Source of the DNA: Halopseudomonas pelagia
GTDB taxonomy: Bacteria > Pseudomonadota > Gammaproteobacteria > Pseudomonadales > Pseudomonadaceae
Assembly (NCBI RefSeq): GCF_009497895.1
Contig: NZ_CP033116.1
Location: 3,534,001 to 3,598,000, forward strand
Length of the DNA: 64,000 nucleotides
Direction: 5' to 3'
The notes under the pieces are model-generated. The model saw only the letters and a program-made list of their open reading frames with translations. It was not told where the DNA came from and did not search any database. The position numbers were made by a program, and so were the translations under genes. This document shows positions 18,544 to 28,270 of the stretch, piece by piece; the stretch's first letter is position 1; the number at the start of each line of letters is the position of its first letter.

Positions 18544-19539
18544 CGCCGGCATGCCCGCTTGCCACCAGTTGGCAAACCGGGCAATGCCCTCCTCGGTGCT
18601 CACGGCAGGCACATAGCCCAGATGTTCGCGCGCGGCGCCGATGTCCAGATTGAAATCGCGTGCCATAACGGCCATACCCAGGCGAAATATGGCTGGCTCA
18701 GGCTGACCGGGGGTTAATCGGGCTTTCAGCTCGGCGATACTGGCCAGTCCGTAAGCCAAGGCATAGGGCATATGCTGGGTCAACGGCGGCAGGCCCAGCG
18801 TGCCAAGCAGTCGATTGAAGGTCGGCCAGAACGCCACCGGATCTCCATTACTGATGTTGTAGGCGCGCCCCAGCGCACTGGAGGGCGCCTGTAACGCCAA
18901 CAGCAATGCCTGACTGACGTTCTCCACCGGCGTCAGATCCACACGATTGTCGCCACGACCGATAATGCGCAACCGGCCACTCTGATGAGCCCGCAGCAAA
19001 CGAGGAAATACCGAGGTGTCACCCGCGCCGATAACCAAACGCGGCCGCAGTGCAATCACCTCCAGCCCCTGGCTACCTGCAGCAAGAACCTTCTGGTCGG
19101 CCAGATATTTGGTGGCGCCGTAATGATCAAAAAAGCGTGGCGGCTTGAAATCTTCACTGATATCCCGGTGGTGCTGGCCGTCAAAGTAGATCGACGGAGA
19201 AGACAGATGCACCAGACGCGGAATCTGCTGTTGCTGCATCGCTGCGATGATGTGCTCGGTCACACGAACATTGGCGTCGTAGAAATGCTGGTAGCTGCCC
19301 CACGTCCCTACCGCGCCTGCACAGTGAACAACGGCGTCGCAGCCGGCACTGGCCTTCAGGGCGAATGTCGCATCGAGCAGATCCCCGGCGATACACTCGG
19401 CGCCGCGTTCGGCCAGCCAGCCCATCGCCGCCATCTGTCGCCCTGAACAGACGACCTGCAACCCCTGCGCCAACGCATGGGCCGCAAAGCGCCCGCCGAT
19501 AAAGCCGCTGGCACCCGTGACCAGAATCCGCATACTCAT
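18502..19539 (-). CDS. NAD(P)-dependent epimerase/3-beta-HSD-like SDR
   Basis: 345 residues, extended short-chain dehydrogenase: Rossmann TGASGFIGG at residues 8-16, then AGAVGTWGSYQHFYDANV, a Ser in HLSSPSIYFDG, and the catalytic YGATK. The closest recognisable groups are sterol-dehydrogenase/OleD-like and UDP-sugar epimerase-like proteins. No sugar or polyketide genes are nearby, so the substrate is unknown. Confidence 0.85.
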   Translation of the reverse strand: MSMRILVTGASGFIGGRFAAHALAQGLQVVCSGRQMAAMGWLAERGAECIAGDLLDATFALKASAGCDAVVHCAGAVGTWGSYQHFYDANVRVTEHIIAAMQQQQIPRLVHLSSPSIYFDGQHHRDISEDFKPPRFFDHYGATKYLADQKVLAAGSQGLEVIALRPRLVIGAGDTSVFPRLLRAHQSGRLRIIGRGDNRVDLTPVENVSQALLLALQAPSSALGRAYNISNGDPVAFWPTFNRLLGTLGLPPLTQHMPYALAYGLASIAELKARLTPGQPEPAIFRLGMAVMARDFNLDIGAAREHLGYVPAVSTEEGIARFANWWQAGMPALADYLPAVDAHRR

Positions 19540-19671
19540 CCTACCCCTTTTTTGTTGTTAGCCTCTGCAAGGCTAAAGCATACACCGGCACAGGCACTGG
19601 CGCTGTGGAGTTGCAGCCGTTAACCTCAAGCCTTGGATGCGGCAGCGCCGCACGGCAGAAGAGGAAGAACC

Positions 19672-20724
19672 ATGCAGGAATGGATGATATACGGCGCCAA
19701 TGGCTATACCGGCACCCTGTTGGCCAGGGAGGCCTGCGAGCAGGGTCTGAAACCGGTGCTCGCCGGGCGCAATCGCAGCGCGGTGGAGGCTTTGGCCAGC
19801 GAACTGGACCTGCCTTGCCGGATCTTCGACTTGCGCGATGCTGCAGCCGCCATTGAGGGGGTGAAAGGCATGCAAGCCGTCGCCCATTGCGCCGGCCCCT
19901 TTTCGGCCACCAGTCAGCCGATGATCGACGCCTGTCTCGCCAACCATTGCCATTATCTGGATATCACCGGAGAGATAGATGTTTTTGTTGCAGCGCAGGA
20001 GCGTCATGCGGAAGCGGAGGCAGCCAACATCGTGATCTGTTCGGGGGTTGGCTTTGACGTCATTCCTACCGATTGCATCGCCGCCGCCTTGAAAGCCGAA
20101 CTACCAGACGCCGACCGCCTGGCCCTGGGCTTTGACTCACGCAGTGGTTTTTCACCGGGCACTGCCAAGACCTCGGTAGAAGGCCTCAAGTATGGCGGGA
20201 AAGTGCGGGAAAAAGACAAGATCCGCACTGTTCCGCTGGCCTGGCAGAGCCGCGAGATTGACTTTGGCAACGGCACCAAATACGCCGTCACCATTCCCTG
20301 GGGCGATATCGCCACCGCCTGGTTTTCTACCGGCATCGATAATATTGAAGTCTTTATCCCCATGGCACCGAGTGCCGCCACCCGTCTGCGGCGGTTGGAT
20401 TGGCTCAGACCGGTGCTCGGCCTGGCGCCTGTTCAGGCCCTGCTGAAGCATCTGGTGGGCCGCAAGATCACCGGGCCGGACAGTCAGCAACGGCTCAGCG
20501 CCCGGACCTATGTCTGGGGCGAAGCGCAGAACCGGGCGGGCAAGAAGGTCACCGCGCGTATCGAAGTTGCCAACGGTTATGACGTGACGGTGCACGGCGT
20601 ATTGATGGCAGTCAAACACGTGCTGGAAGGCGTGCGGGCGCCGGGTTACTTCACCCCTTCACGGCTGATGGGCGATCATTGCATTGAAGAGTTGCCCGGC
20701 TCTGGAAAAATTCAGATCAGCTAG
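19672..20724 (+). CDS. Saccharopine dehydrogenase-like (trans-acting enoyl reductase-like) protein
   Basis: 350 residues from the ATG preceded by AGAGGAAG; a longer ATG at 19633 has no good ribosome site. An N-terminal Rossmann fold (IYGANGYTGTLLAREA) is followed by HCAGPFSATSQPMIDACLA and GVGFDVIPTDCIAAALK, as in the saccharopine-dehydrogenase-like family that includes mycobacterial trans-acting enoyl reductases. NAD(P)-dependent reduction is likely; the substrate is unknown. Its 3' end overlaps argP (convergent) by eight bases. Confidence 0.82.
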   Translation: MQEWMIYGANGYTGTLLAREACEQGLKPVLAGRNRSAVEALASELDLPCRIFDLRDAAAAIEGVKGMQAVAHCAGPFSATSQPMIDACLANHCHYLDITGEIDVFVAAQERHAEAEAANIVICSGVGFDVIPTDCIAAALKAELPDADRLALGFDSRSGFSPGTAKTSVEGLKYGGKVREKDKIRTVPLAWQSREIDFGNGTKYAVTIPWGDIATAWFSTGIDNIEVFIPMAPSAATRLRRLDWLRPVLGLAPVQALLKHLVGRKITGPDSQQRLSARTYVWGEAQNRAGKKVTARIEVANGYDVTVHGVLMAVKHVLEGVRAPGYFTPSRLMGDHCIEELPGSGKIQIS

Positions 20725-21625
20725 GCAACGACGACACCTGACCTTTGCCCAGCAAGCCAGGCGCGCTGCTTGCCAGCTGCTGGGTCAGTTGCTCCAACAG
20801 GCGCCCGCCATTGCGCCAGTAATGCCAGTACAGCGGCACCTCTACGCCCTGCCCTGGCAGAATTTCCCGCAGCAGACCCTGTTCAAGCTCCTGGATAATC
20901 TGTAGCCCTGGCACCATGCCCCAGCCGATGCCCGCGCAAAGCATGCGCACAAACCCCTCAGAGGAAGGGCACAGGTGGTAGGGGAACTCGCCTTGGTAGC
21001 CGCAGTTGGCAAGGAACCGATGCTGCAACTGATCGTCTGGGCCGAACACAATAGCCGGCGCCTGTCCCCATGCAGGCGCCTCCCACCCCGGCGGGAAATA
21101 AGTCGCCAGCAGGTCGGAGCGCGCGACCGCCAGGTATCGCATGTCGCCCAATTTAAGCGCGCGAGCCCCGGCTACCGGCGTGGGTGTAGCGCAAACACAT
21201 CCGGCCACCTCGCCGGAGCGCATGCGCCGCAGACCTACCTCCTGGTCGTCGGTCAGCAGATCCAATAGCAGTCCCTGCTGTTCGCACAGCGGTGCCACGG
21301 CCGCCGCCCACCATGTGGCCAGGCTATCGGCATTCAAGGCAATACGCAGTCGCGTTTGCCAACCGCCCTGCTCGCCCATTGGCACATCCTGGAGCAGATC
21401 ACGCTCCAGCAAACGCACCTGTTGCATATGATTGAGCAGCCTCTGCCCAGCCGGTGTGGGCACGGGTGGCGCCTTGCGCAGCAACACCGGGGCCCCCACG
21501 CGAGACTCCAGCAATTTGATCCGCTGCGACACCGCGGACTGCGATAACCCCAGTGTCAGCGCCGCGCGCTCAAAGCCGCCTTGCTCTACCACAGCCGCTA
21601 ACGCCTGCAGCAATTTATAATCCAT
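20717..21625 (-). CDS. argP: LysR-family regulator ArgP (IciA)
   Basis: 302 residues. The N-terminal LysR helix-turn-helix (FERAALTLGLSQSAVSQRIKLLESRVG) is followed by a substrate-binding domain. The family controls the basic-amino-acid exporter ArgO/LysE in response to arginine and lysine. The divergent neighbour 98 bases away is exactly such an exporter, which supports the assignment. The intergenic space is AT-rich with an ATAA-CGA-TTAT dyad that could be part of its binding site. Confidence 0.88.
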   Translation of the reverse strand: MDYKLLQALAAVVEQGGFERAALTLGLSQSAVSQRIKLLESRVGAPVLLRKAPPVPTPAGQRLLNHMQQVRLLERDLLQDVPMGEQGGWQTRLRIALNADSLATWWAAAVAPLCEQQGLLLDLLTDDQEVGLRRMRSGEVAGCVCATPTPVAGARALKLGDMRYLAVARSDLLATYFPPGWEAPAWGQAPAIVFGPDDQLQHRFLANCGYQGEFPYHLCPSSEGFVRMLCAGIGWGMVPGLQIIQELEQGLLREILPGQGVEVPLYWHYWRNGGRLLEQLTQQLASSAPGLLGKGQVSSLPS

Positions 21626-21723
21626 GGTTATTAATTCTCTTAATACTACATAACGATTATTTGTTTTTCTTATTTAGCAGAGTAACCGAAACTGCCAGCT
21701 CGTTGAACCAGGAACCAAGCCTA

Positions 21724-22320
21724 ATGCTGAGCACTTACTTCACCGGATTATTTGTCGCCACCGGGCTGATCATCGCGATCGGCGCGCAGAACGCTTTCGT
21801 CCTCGGGCAGAGTCTCAAACGCGAGCATCACCTGAGCGCCGCGATCTTGTGCATGAGCTGCGACGCCGTGCTCATTGTCGCCGGCACTTTCGGGCTTGGC
21901 GGTCTGCTGCAGGAACATGCGCTGCTGCTGGAGATCACGCGCTGGGGCGGTGTGCTCTTCCTGCTCAGCTATGCTGCGCTGGCGCTACGCCGCGCCAGCA
22001 AGCCGACTGCCTTGAACGTCGACTTGCAGCCACCGCGAACGCGGCGTGCCGTGATCCTTGCGACGCTGGCGGTCACCCTGCTGAACCCGCATGTCTACCT
22101 GGATACCGTGGTGTTGATCGGGTCCATCGGCGCGCAACAGCAACTGCCTGGCATCTTTGCCCTGGGCGCGGTCAGCGGCTCGATTCTCTGGTTTACTGTC
22201 CTGGCGCTTGGCGGCGCCTGGCTGGCGCCTTGGCTAAGCCGTCCCTACACCTGGAAACTGATCGATGTAGGCGTGGCCTGCATGATGCTGAGCGTTGCCT
22301 GGGGTCTCGCCAACTCCTGA
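21724..22320 (+). CDS. argO: LysE/ArgO-family amino-acid exporter
   Basis: 198 residues from the ATG at 21724; the frame is open further upstream but enters the argP promoter. Six hydrophobic segments, with the family marks GAQNAFVLGQSLKREH near the N-terminus and LLNPHVYLDTVVLIGSI in the middle. It exports arginine or lysine across the inner membrane and is probably activated by the divergent ArgP. Confidence 0.92.
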   Translation: MLSTYFTGLFVATGLIIAIGAQNAFVLGQSLKREHHLSAAILCMSCDAVLIVAGTFGLGGLLQEHALLLEITRWGGVLFLLSYAALALRRASKPTALNVDLQPPRTRRAVILATLAVTLLNPHVYLDTVVLIGSIGAQQQLPGIFALGAVSGSILWFTVLALGGAWLAPWLSRPYTWKLIDVGVACMMLSVAWGLANS

Positions 22321-22545
22321 GCCTGAGGCTCTAGCCGGCGTATAACCACATGCTTGGTGCGTGGATAGAGTGCCACGGTGATGCTATGCTAATTGCTTCC
22401 CGGTCGGTTGGACGGGCAACGCCCAATTCACAAGAGGCGTCATCAGGCTGTTGGACCAAGAGCTGCCAGCCTGCCAGTCACACCACGGATTCGTGTCGTT
22501 TTCATACCGTTTCCGGATCCTGATACCTGAAGATGGAGATACAAC

Positions 22546-23127
22546 ATGGCTTTTGAATTACCAGCATTGCCCTACGAAAAAACTGCACTGCAGCCACACA
22601 TTTCGGCTGAGACGCTGGAATACCACCACGACAAGCACCACAAGACCTATGTCGACAACCTGAACAACCTGGTCCCCGGTACCGAGTTCGAAGGCAAAAG
22701 CCTGGAAGAGATCATCAAGACTTCCAAGGGTGGCGTATTCAACAATGCAGCCCAGGTCTGGAACCACACGTTCTACTGGAACTGCCTGAGCCCGAACGGC
22801 GGTGGCGAGCCCACTGGCGAGCTGGCCGATGCCATCACCAAGTCCTTTGGCTCCTTTGACAAGTTCAAGGAAGAGTTCAGCAAGACTTCGATTGGCACCT
22901 TCGGTTCTGGCTGGGGCTGGTTGGTCAAGCGCAGCGATGGTTCCCTGGCGCTGGTCAGCACTGTGGGTGCTGGCAACCCCATCACCTCCGGCGACACGCC
23001 GCTGCTGACCTGCGATGTATGGGAACATGCCTACTACATCGACTACCGCAACGCCCGTCCGAAATACGTCGAGGCGTTCTGGAATCTGGTCAACTGGGAC
23101 TTCGTTGCGAAAAACTTCGCTGCTTAA
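22546..23127 (+). CDS. sodB: Superoxide dismutase (Fe)
   Basis: 193 residues, no signal peptide, cytoplasmic. Metal ligands are His27 (EYHHDKHH), a His in [10 protein letters not shown], and the Asp/His of DVWEHAYY. The [12 protein letters not shown] and FGSGWGW forms point to the iron rather than manganese type. It converts superoxide to hydrogen peroxide and oxygen. GGAGA lies before the ATG, and an intrinsic terminator follows. Confidence 0.97.
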   Translation: MAFELPALPYEKTALQPHISAETLEYHHDKHHKTYVDNLNNLVPGTEFEGKSLEEIIKTSKGGVFNNAAQVWNHTFYWNCLSPNGGGEPTGELADAITKSFGSFDKFKEEFSKTSIGTFGSGWGWLVKRSDGSLALVSTVGAGNPITSGDTPLLTCDVWEHAYYIDYRNARPKYVEAFWNLVNWDFVAKNFAA

Positions 23128-23148
23128 TACCTAAGTAGTTGTCGTTCC

Positions 23149-23180
23149 AACACACCCCGCTTCGGCGGGGTGTGTCGTTT
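23149..23180 (+). terminator. Intrinsic terminator after sodB
   Basis: Ten-base GC-rich arms (CACACCCCGC / GCGGGGTGTG) with a stable TTCG tetraloop, followed by TCGTTT. It lies 24 bases after the sodB stop. Confidence 0.85.
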
Positions 23181-23331
23181 ATGTCTATTAAATGACGCTG
23201 GCACTTTGACGTCATTCGTTTCCTCACCGATACTGGGTATTATGTGCTGCGCGCGAAGCCCCATTGCATGATTGCGATGGGCCGTCGATGATGTACAGAT
23301 ACCTATCAACTGATGCTGGAATAACAAGACA

Positions 23332-25401
23332 TTGAAACCGGAGCGCCGACACAGTCTATCGATCAAGCTTCTGCGCCTTGTTCTGCTCTGGGCATTGCTT
23401 GTTGGCATCGTGCTCAGCTGCGCACAGATACTCTATGATTTGAAGAAGGAGCGGTCACTGATAGACAGTACCGCTGCCCAGATTCTGGCCATGTCCCGCG
23501 ATCCCGCGACCCAGGCGGTGTACAGCCTGGACAGGGAAATGGCCATGCAGGTAGTGGAAGGCCTCTTCGAACATGAAGCGGTGCGCTTTGCCTCCATCGG
23601 CCATCCTGATGAAGCCCCCCTGGCATACCGTGAAGAGACTACTCCCAGCTCCGGATACCGCACGCTGACCGACTGGTTGTTCGGCGCGGAACAAAGTTAC
23701 AGCATCGAGCTGCATGGCCGCGCACCGTATAACGAGTATTACGGTGATCTGCGTCTGACGCTGGATACTCATCCCTACGGCAACGACTTTCTGCAAAGCT
23801 CGCTGATCATCATGCTCTCCGGCATTCTGCGGGCGATGGCGATGGCCTTCGTGCTGTTTCTGATCTATCACGTACTGCTGACCAAACCCCTGGCACGAAT
23901 TATCGGCCATATCGCCGACATCAATCCCGACCAACCGGGCAAAATGCACATCCCTATGTTGCCCGGCCAGGAAAAGAACGAGCTGGGCGTCTGGATCAAC
24001 AAAGCCAACGAGCTGCTGGATTCCATCGAACGCAACAGCCATCGCCGCCGTGAGGCTGAGGCCAACTTGCTGCACATGGCCCACCACGACACCCTGACCA
24101 GCCTGCCCAATCGCAGCATGCTGCAGGAACAGCTCGGCCGCATCCTGACCGATGCGGGCCGGCGTCAGCGCGGCGTGGCTGTGCTGTGCTGCGGGCTGGA
24201 CGATTTCAAGGAGGTCAACGAGCAGTTCAGCTACCAATCGGGCGACAGCTTGCTGGTCGCCGTTGCAGACCGTTTGCGCGCCAACAGCGGGCGCCTGGGA
24301 AGCCTGGCGCGCTTGGGCGGTGATCAGTTCGCGCTGATTCAGACCGGGATCAATGAGCCCTATGAAGCTGCCGAGCTCGCGCAAACCATTCTTGACGACC
24401 TGAACCGCCCGTTCGAACTGGGCGACCACAGCATCAGCCTGCGGGCGACCATTGGTATCACCCTGTTCCCCGATGACGGCGACGACGCAGAAAAACTGCT
24501 GCAGAAAGCAGAGCAGACGATGATGCTGGCCAAGGCACGCTCACGCAATCGCTACCAGTTTTACATTGCCAGCCTGGATAGCGAGATGCGCGTTCGCCGT
24601 GAACTTGAAAAAGACCTGCGCGGCGCATTGGCCCGCAACGAGTTCCATCTGGTCTACCAACCCCAGGTCAGCTACAGCAGTCACAAGGTAGTGGGTGTGG
24701 AAGCCTTGATCCGCTGGCAGCATCCTGAACGCGGCCTGGTCCCTCCGGATCTGTTCATTCCGCTGGCCGAACAGAACGGCAGTATCATCGGGATTGGCGA
24801 GTGGGTACTGGAACAGGCCTGCCATCAACTCAGCCTGTGGCGTAAAGACGGCTTCACCGATCTACGCATGGCCGTCAACCTGTCCACCGTGCAGCTGCAC
24901 CATAGCGAACTGTCCAAACTGGTTACCAACCTTATGCAGCGGTACAAGTTGCCGCCCCACAGCCTTGAGCTGGAGGTGACCGAAACCGGTTTGATGGAGG
25001 ATATTTCCGCTGCTGCGGGCCACCTGAACAACCTGAAAAAGGCCGGCGTACTGATTGCGATCGACGACTTCGGTACCGGTTATTCTTCGCTGAGTTATCT
25101 GCGCGGCCTGCCGCTGGACAAGATCAAGATCGACAAGAGTTTTGTACTGGATGTGCTGGTCGACGAAGACGACGCCACCATCGTCCGCGCAATCATTCAA
25201 CTGGGCCGCAGCCTGAATATGCAGGTGATTGCCGAGGGCGTCGAATCCGCCGCGCAGGAAGCCTACATTATCGATCAGGGTTGCAGTGAAGGTCAGGGCT
25301 ATTACTACAGTCGGCCGCTGTCAGCCACCGCGCTGGCTGACTGGTTACGCAATTACAGCGCCCGCAAGGTCGCTCGCCAGAACGTCAACCAGCACATCTA
25401 A
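23332..25401 (+). CDS. Membrane cyclic-di-GMP phosphodiesterase (degenerate GGDEF + EAL)
   Basis: 689 residues from a TTG start. Membrane segments at about 10-35 and 160-185 bracket a periplasmic sensor region, followed by a HAMP-like linker, GGDEF and EAL. The cyclase motif reads GGDQF and lacks the RxxD I-site, so cyclase activity is doubtful. The EAL domain looks complete: VEALIRWQHPERG, Asn in MAVNLS, Glu in EVTETGLMED, AIDDFGTGYSS, KIDKSFV, IAEGVES. It most likely degrades cyclic di-GMP in response to a periplasmic signal. Confidence 0.9.
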   Translation: MKPERRHSLSIKLLRLVLLWALLVGIVLSCAQILYDLKKERSLIDSTAAQILAMSRDPATQAVYSLDREMAMQVVEGLFEHEAVRFASIGHPDEAPLAYREETTPSSGYRTLTDWLFGAEQSYSIELHGRAPYNEYYGDLRLTLDTHPYGNDFLQSSLIIMLSGILRAMAMAFVLFLIYHVLLTKPLARIIGHIADINPDQPGKMHIPMLPGQEKNELGVWINKANELLDSIERNSHRRREAEANLLHMAHHDTLTSLPNRSMLQEQLGRILTDAGRRQRGVAVLCCGLDDFKEVNEQFSYQSGDSLLVAVADRLRANSGRLGSLARLGGDQFALIQTGINEPYEAAELAQTILDDLNRPFELGDHSISLRATIGITLFPDDGDDAEKLLQKAEQTMMLAKARSRNRYQFYIASLDSEMRVRRELEKDLRGALARNEFHLVYQPQVSYSSHKVVGVEALIRWQHPERGLVPPDLFIPLAEQNGSIIGIGEWVLEQACHQLSLWRKDGFTDLRMAVNLSTVQLHHSELSKLVTNLMQRYKLPPHSLELEVTETGLMEDISAAAGHLNNLKKAGVLIAIDDFGTGYSSLSYLRGLPLDKIKIDKSFVLDVLVDEDDATIVRAIIQLGRSLNMQVIAEGVESAAQEAYIIDQGCSEGQGYYYSRPLSATALADWLRNYSARKVARQNVNQHI

Positions 25402-25404
25402 CTC

Positions 25405-26337
25405 TCAACTGCCCGACAGCAGCGCCAACCAGAGGGCTCCGCTGACCACGCTCGCAGCGAACAGCCCCGCAAGACTCCACCGCGATTGCCGCCGCAAATG
25501 CTCGCTGAGATGCTCCTCATGGTGGTCAGATAACAAAAATGGCAAGCCGCTGACTGACGGTTTACCCAGCATGTGCACTACCGCTTCGCGACCGGCGACC
25601 CGAGTCTGGCGCTCGGCCTGCTGCTCTGCTGCAGCGCGGACCCGGTCCCATTCCTGCACATCCAACTGGCCGTCCTTGTTCTGGTCAAAGCGCGCGACGA
25701 GATCCAGATAATCGGCTTTCCATCGGCTGATGACCTGCCGCGCCACCGAGTTCTGATCCTGCGCCTCCCGCCCACCGCCACGGCTCTGAAACCAGCCCAG
25801 CGCATACAAGGACTCGCCCTCGGAAAACCATTCCTCGGTGTAGCGATAGCGGCTGCCGATCAAGCTTCCGAGCAGCCCGGTACGCAGGCCATGACCCGCC
25901 GGCCAGCGTTTGTGCCCCTCCCATCGCCTGCGCTTGTGTGGATGCACTTCAGCACCCTGCGGATCGATCCAGCAACTGCCGGTGGTATCGCGCAACAGAA
26001 ACGGGCGTTCCGACACACCTTGTTCAACCGTGCGCCATTGGCTGGTTTTGCCGCTGCGGCGGTACTCCTCAACCCGAAACCGATACCAGAGGCAGTCAAT
26101 TTCAGCCAGCGGCGAAACCAGCGGGGCGTGACCGCCAGCGTCCAGCTCTCCATTCAGCTCTACCAACCCCTGGGCAGCAGAGCGGATACGTGAGGTAGGC
26201 GTATCTTCCACCCAGCGCGCCCGTCGCAAACGCGTCAGCATTCGGTACAACGTGTACAGGGTCGCCAGGCTGCTAAGCGCGAGCAGCAGGAAAAAATAGC
26301 CCTGCGGTAACACCATGATGCCGTGCACATTGATCAT
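25405..26337 (-). CDS. GIDE-domain membrane protein with EF-hand
   Basis: 310 residues. An N-terminal membrane helix (about 12-30) and a C-terminal one (about 287-306) flank a GIDE-like domain (about 50-135: GLVELNGEL, PLVSPLAEIDCLWYRFRVEE, PFLLRDTTGSCWIDPQGAEV). This domain is related to the membrane-proximal domain of mitochondrial MULAN-type proteins. A canonical EF-hand loop lies at residues 218-229 (Asp218, Asn220, Asp222, Gln224, Asp226, Glu229), so calcium binding is likely. No RING finger is present. Its start overlaps the end of lemA by four bases, so the two probably act together. Confidence 0.72.
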   Translation of the reverse strand: MINVHGIMVLPQGYFFLLLALSSLATLYTLYRMLTRLRRARWVEDTPTSRIRSAAQGLVELNGELDAGGHAPLVSPLAEIDCLWYRFRVEEYRRSGKTSQWRTVEQGVSERPFLLRDTTGSCWIDPQGAEVHPHKRRRWEGHKRWPAGHGLRTGLLGSLIGSRYRYTEEWFSEGESLYALGWFQSRGGGREAQDQNSVARQVISRWKADYLDLVARFDQNKDGQLDVQEWDRVRAAAEQQAERQTRVAGREAVVHMLGKPSVSGLPFLLSDHHEEHLSEHLRRQSRWSLAGLFAASVVSGALWLALLSGS

Positions 26338-26915
26338 GAAAACAAGGCTCGCATATCCACATCGGCGGTATCCGCTTCGGAAAACTGCAGCAGCTCGGCA
26401 GACTTGAAATCAAAGGTACGAGCTACGATCACATCAGGAAATTGCTCGATCCGCACATTGTTGATGTTCACCGCCGCGTTATACAGCTCGCGACGGTCGG
26501 CAATCCCGCTCTCGAGCCCGGTAATGCGCTCCTGTAGATGCTGAAAGGATTCATTGGCCTTGAGCTCCGGGTAGCTCTCAGCCAGCGCGAACAGCTGCCC
26601 CAGCCCAAGCCGCAGCGCCGACTCGGCCTGCCCCACCCCTTTCACGTCAGAGCGCTCGCGCGCCTGAGCCACCGCAGTGCGCGCCTGGATGACCTTTTCC
26701 AGAGTGCCTTGTTCATGTTGCATATAGCGGCGGCAGGCCTCCACCAGCTTGGGCAACTCGTCATGGCGTTGGCGCAAAAGTACATCGATATTCGCCCAGG
26801 CCTGGCTGACCGCATGCTTGATGCTGACCAGTTGGTTGTAAAGCATCACCGCATACAACAGCACCACCACCAGTATCGCCAGCGATGCCAAAACAAAGGG
26901 GTTTGTCAGATCCAT
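26334..26915 (-). CDS. LemA family protein
   Basis: 193 residues: one N-terminal membrane helix (about 7-26), then a helical domain with the family core NQLVSIKHAVSQAWANIDVLLRQR-like sequence and HDELPKLVEACRRYM. LemA proteins are membrane-anchored helical-bundle proteins whose role is poorly known; they often sit beside peptidases, YgcG/TPM or GIDE proteins. Here lemA is the first gene of a two-gene unit with the GIDE protein. Confidence 0.9.
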   Translation of the reverse strand: MDLTNPFVLASLAILVVVLLYAVMLYNQLVSIKHAVSQAWANIDVLLRQRHDELPKLVEACRRYMQHEQGTLEKVIQARTAVAQARERSDVKGVGQAESALRLGLGQLFALAESYPELKANESFQHLQERITGLESGIADRRELYNAAVNINNVRIEQFPDVIVARTFDFKSAELLQFSEADTADVDMRALFS

Positions 26916-27054
26916 CAGTAGTTATCTCCATGAGCAGAAAACAGGCTCTGCCGACGATGGCACAACCAGTTGCTGTTATAGCGCAACCGGGCCATCGCGG
27001 GAACTACCCACGGCTGAAGCTGAGCATATGCCAGAGGTGTATATCTGGATCAGT

Positions 27055-27088
27055 AAAGTAAAAACCCAAGTCGACTGACTTGGGTTCT
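27055..27088 (-). terminator. Intrinsic terminator after rpoS
   Basis: On the minus strand: ten-base arms AACCCAAGTC / GACTTGGGTT with a 4-base loop, followed by a T-run. It lies about 30 bases after the rpoS stop and separates it from lemA. Confidence 0.85.
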
Positions 27089-27116
27089 GGTGGTCGGGCC
27101 TGATCCTGCAGTGGCT

Positions 27117-28124
27117 CTATTGAAAGATCGATTCACCTGACAGGCCATGCTGCTCGAGAATCTCCCTGAGCCGCTTCAACGCCTCGACCTGGATCTGCCT
27201 TACCCGTTCGCGGGTGAGACCGATTTCCCGCCCAACTTCTTCCAGCGTACTGCTTTCATGCCCGCGCAAGCCAAAGCGGCGGGTAACGACTTCGCGCTGC
27301 TTTTCGGTCAACTCGGACAACCAGTTATCGATGCTCGCATTCAGGTCATCGTCCTGTAACAGCTCACACGGGTCGGTGACATGGTCGTCCGTCAAGGTAT
27401 CGAGGAGCGTCTTGTCCGAGTCAGGACCGAAGGCCATGTCTACAGAGGCGACCCGCTCGTTGAGCCCGAGCATGCGCTTGACGTCCTCGACCGGACGATC
27501 GAGGAGTTGCGAGATTTCTTCCGGGGAGGGTTCGTGGTCAAGCTTTTGTGTCAATTCACGCGCGGCGCGCAGATAAATGTTCAGCTCTTTGACCACATGA
27601 ATCGGTAGGCGAATGGTGCGGGTCTGATTCATGATCGCGCGTTCGATGGTCTGCCGAATCCACCAGGTGGCGTAAGTGGAGAATCTGAATCCCCGCTCGG
27701 GGTCGAACTTCTCTACCGCGCGAATCAGGCCGAGATTACCTTCCTCGATCAGATCGAGCAGTGTCAGACCACGATTAACGTAACGCCGCGCTATTTTCAC
27801 TACCAGGCGCAGGTTGCTTTCAATCATGCGTTTGCGCCCGGCGGGATCACCCTTTTGCGCCAGGCGCGCGAAATGCACTTCTTCTTCGGGCGTGAGCAGG
27901 GGGGAAAAACCGATTTCATTCAGGTACAGCTGAGTCGCATCCAGCTGCTTGGTAAACTCGAAGGCATTCTCGCGCTTGTGGTTGCGCGGGGTGGCTACCT
28001 TGCTCCGGGGCTTATCGTCGCGAGGTGCATCCATTTCGATTTCCTCATCCCTGTCTTCACGTCCATTTACAACGATAATGTCTTCGTTGTACTGGTCGGG
28101 CTCTTTATTATTATTCAATCCCAT
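27117..28124 (-). CDS. rpoS: RNA polymerase sigma factor RpoS
   Basis: 335 residues, sigma-70 family group 2. Region 1.2/2 shows [21 protein letters not shown] and the core helix [16 protein letters not shown]; region 4 ends with [20 protein letters not shown]. It is the general stress and stationary-phase sigma factor. Its place downstream of nlpD is the standard one in gammaproteobacteria, where the main rpoS promoter usually lies inside nlpD. Confidence 0.97.
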   Translation of the reverse strand: MGLNNNKEPDQYNEDIIVVNGREDRDEEIEMDAPRDDKPRSKVATPRNHKRENAFEFTKQLDATQLYLNEIGFSPLLTPEEEVHFARLAQKGDPAGRKRMIESNLRLVVKIARRYVNRGLTLLDLIEEGNLGLIRAVEKFDPERGFRFSTYATWWIRQTIERAIMNQTRTIRLPIHVVKELNIYLRAARELTQKLDHEPSPEEISQLLDRPVEDVKRMLGLNERVASVDMAFGPDSDKTLLDTLTDDHVTDPCELLQDDDLNASIDNWLSELTEKQREVVTRRFGLRGHESSTLEEVGREIGLTRERVRQIQVEALKRLREILEQHGLSGESIFQ

Positions 28125-28270
28125 GATGCATGCCCCATTCCAATTCGATCAGGATCTGGCAAACGCCCCAACAATGGCACTACTCAATACGCTCAGCTAT
28201 CAGGCTGCCTTAGCAGTGTGACAGCTGTATGTCGGTAACTGTCTCACTGTCGATCAAAACATACCAGGAA

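Noticed and set aside
23262..23283. Imperfect hairpin CCCATTGCA-N4-TGCGATGGG upstream of the EAL gene
   Set aside because: Short with one mismatch, no T-run and no known motif; not enough to call a regulator or riboswitch.
26916..27116. Possible rsmZ-type small RNA downstream of rpoS, as in P. aeruginosa
   Set aside because: The region has too few GGA motifs in hairpin loops on either strand; only the rpoS terminator is convincing.
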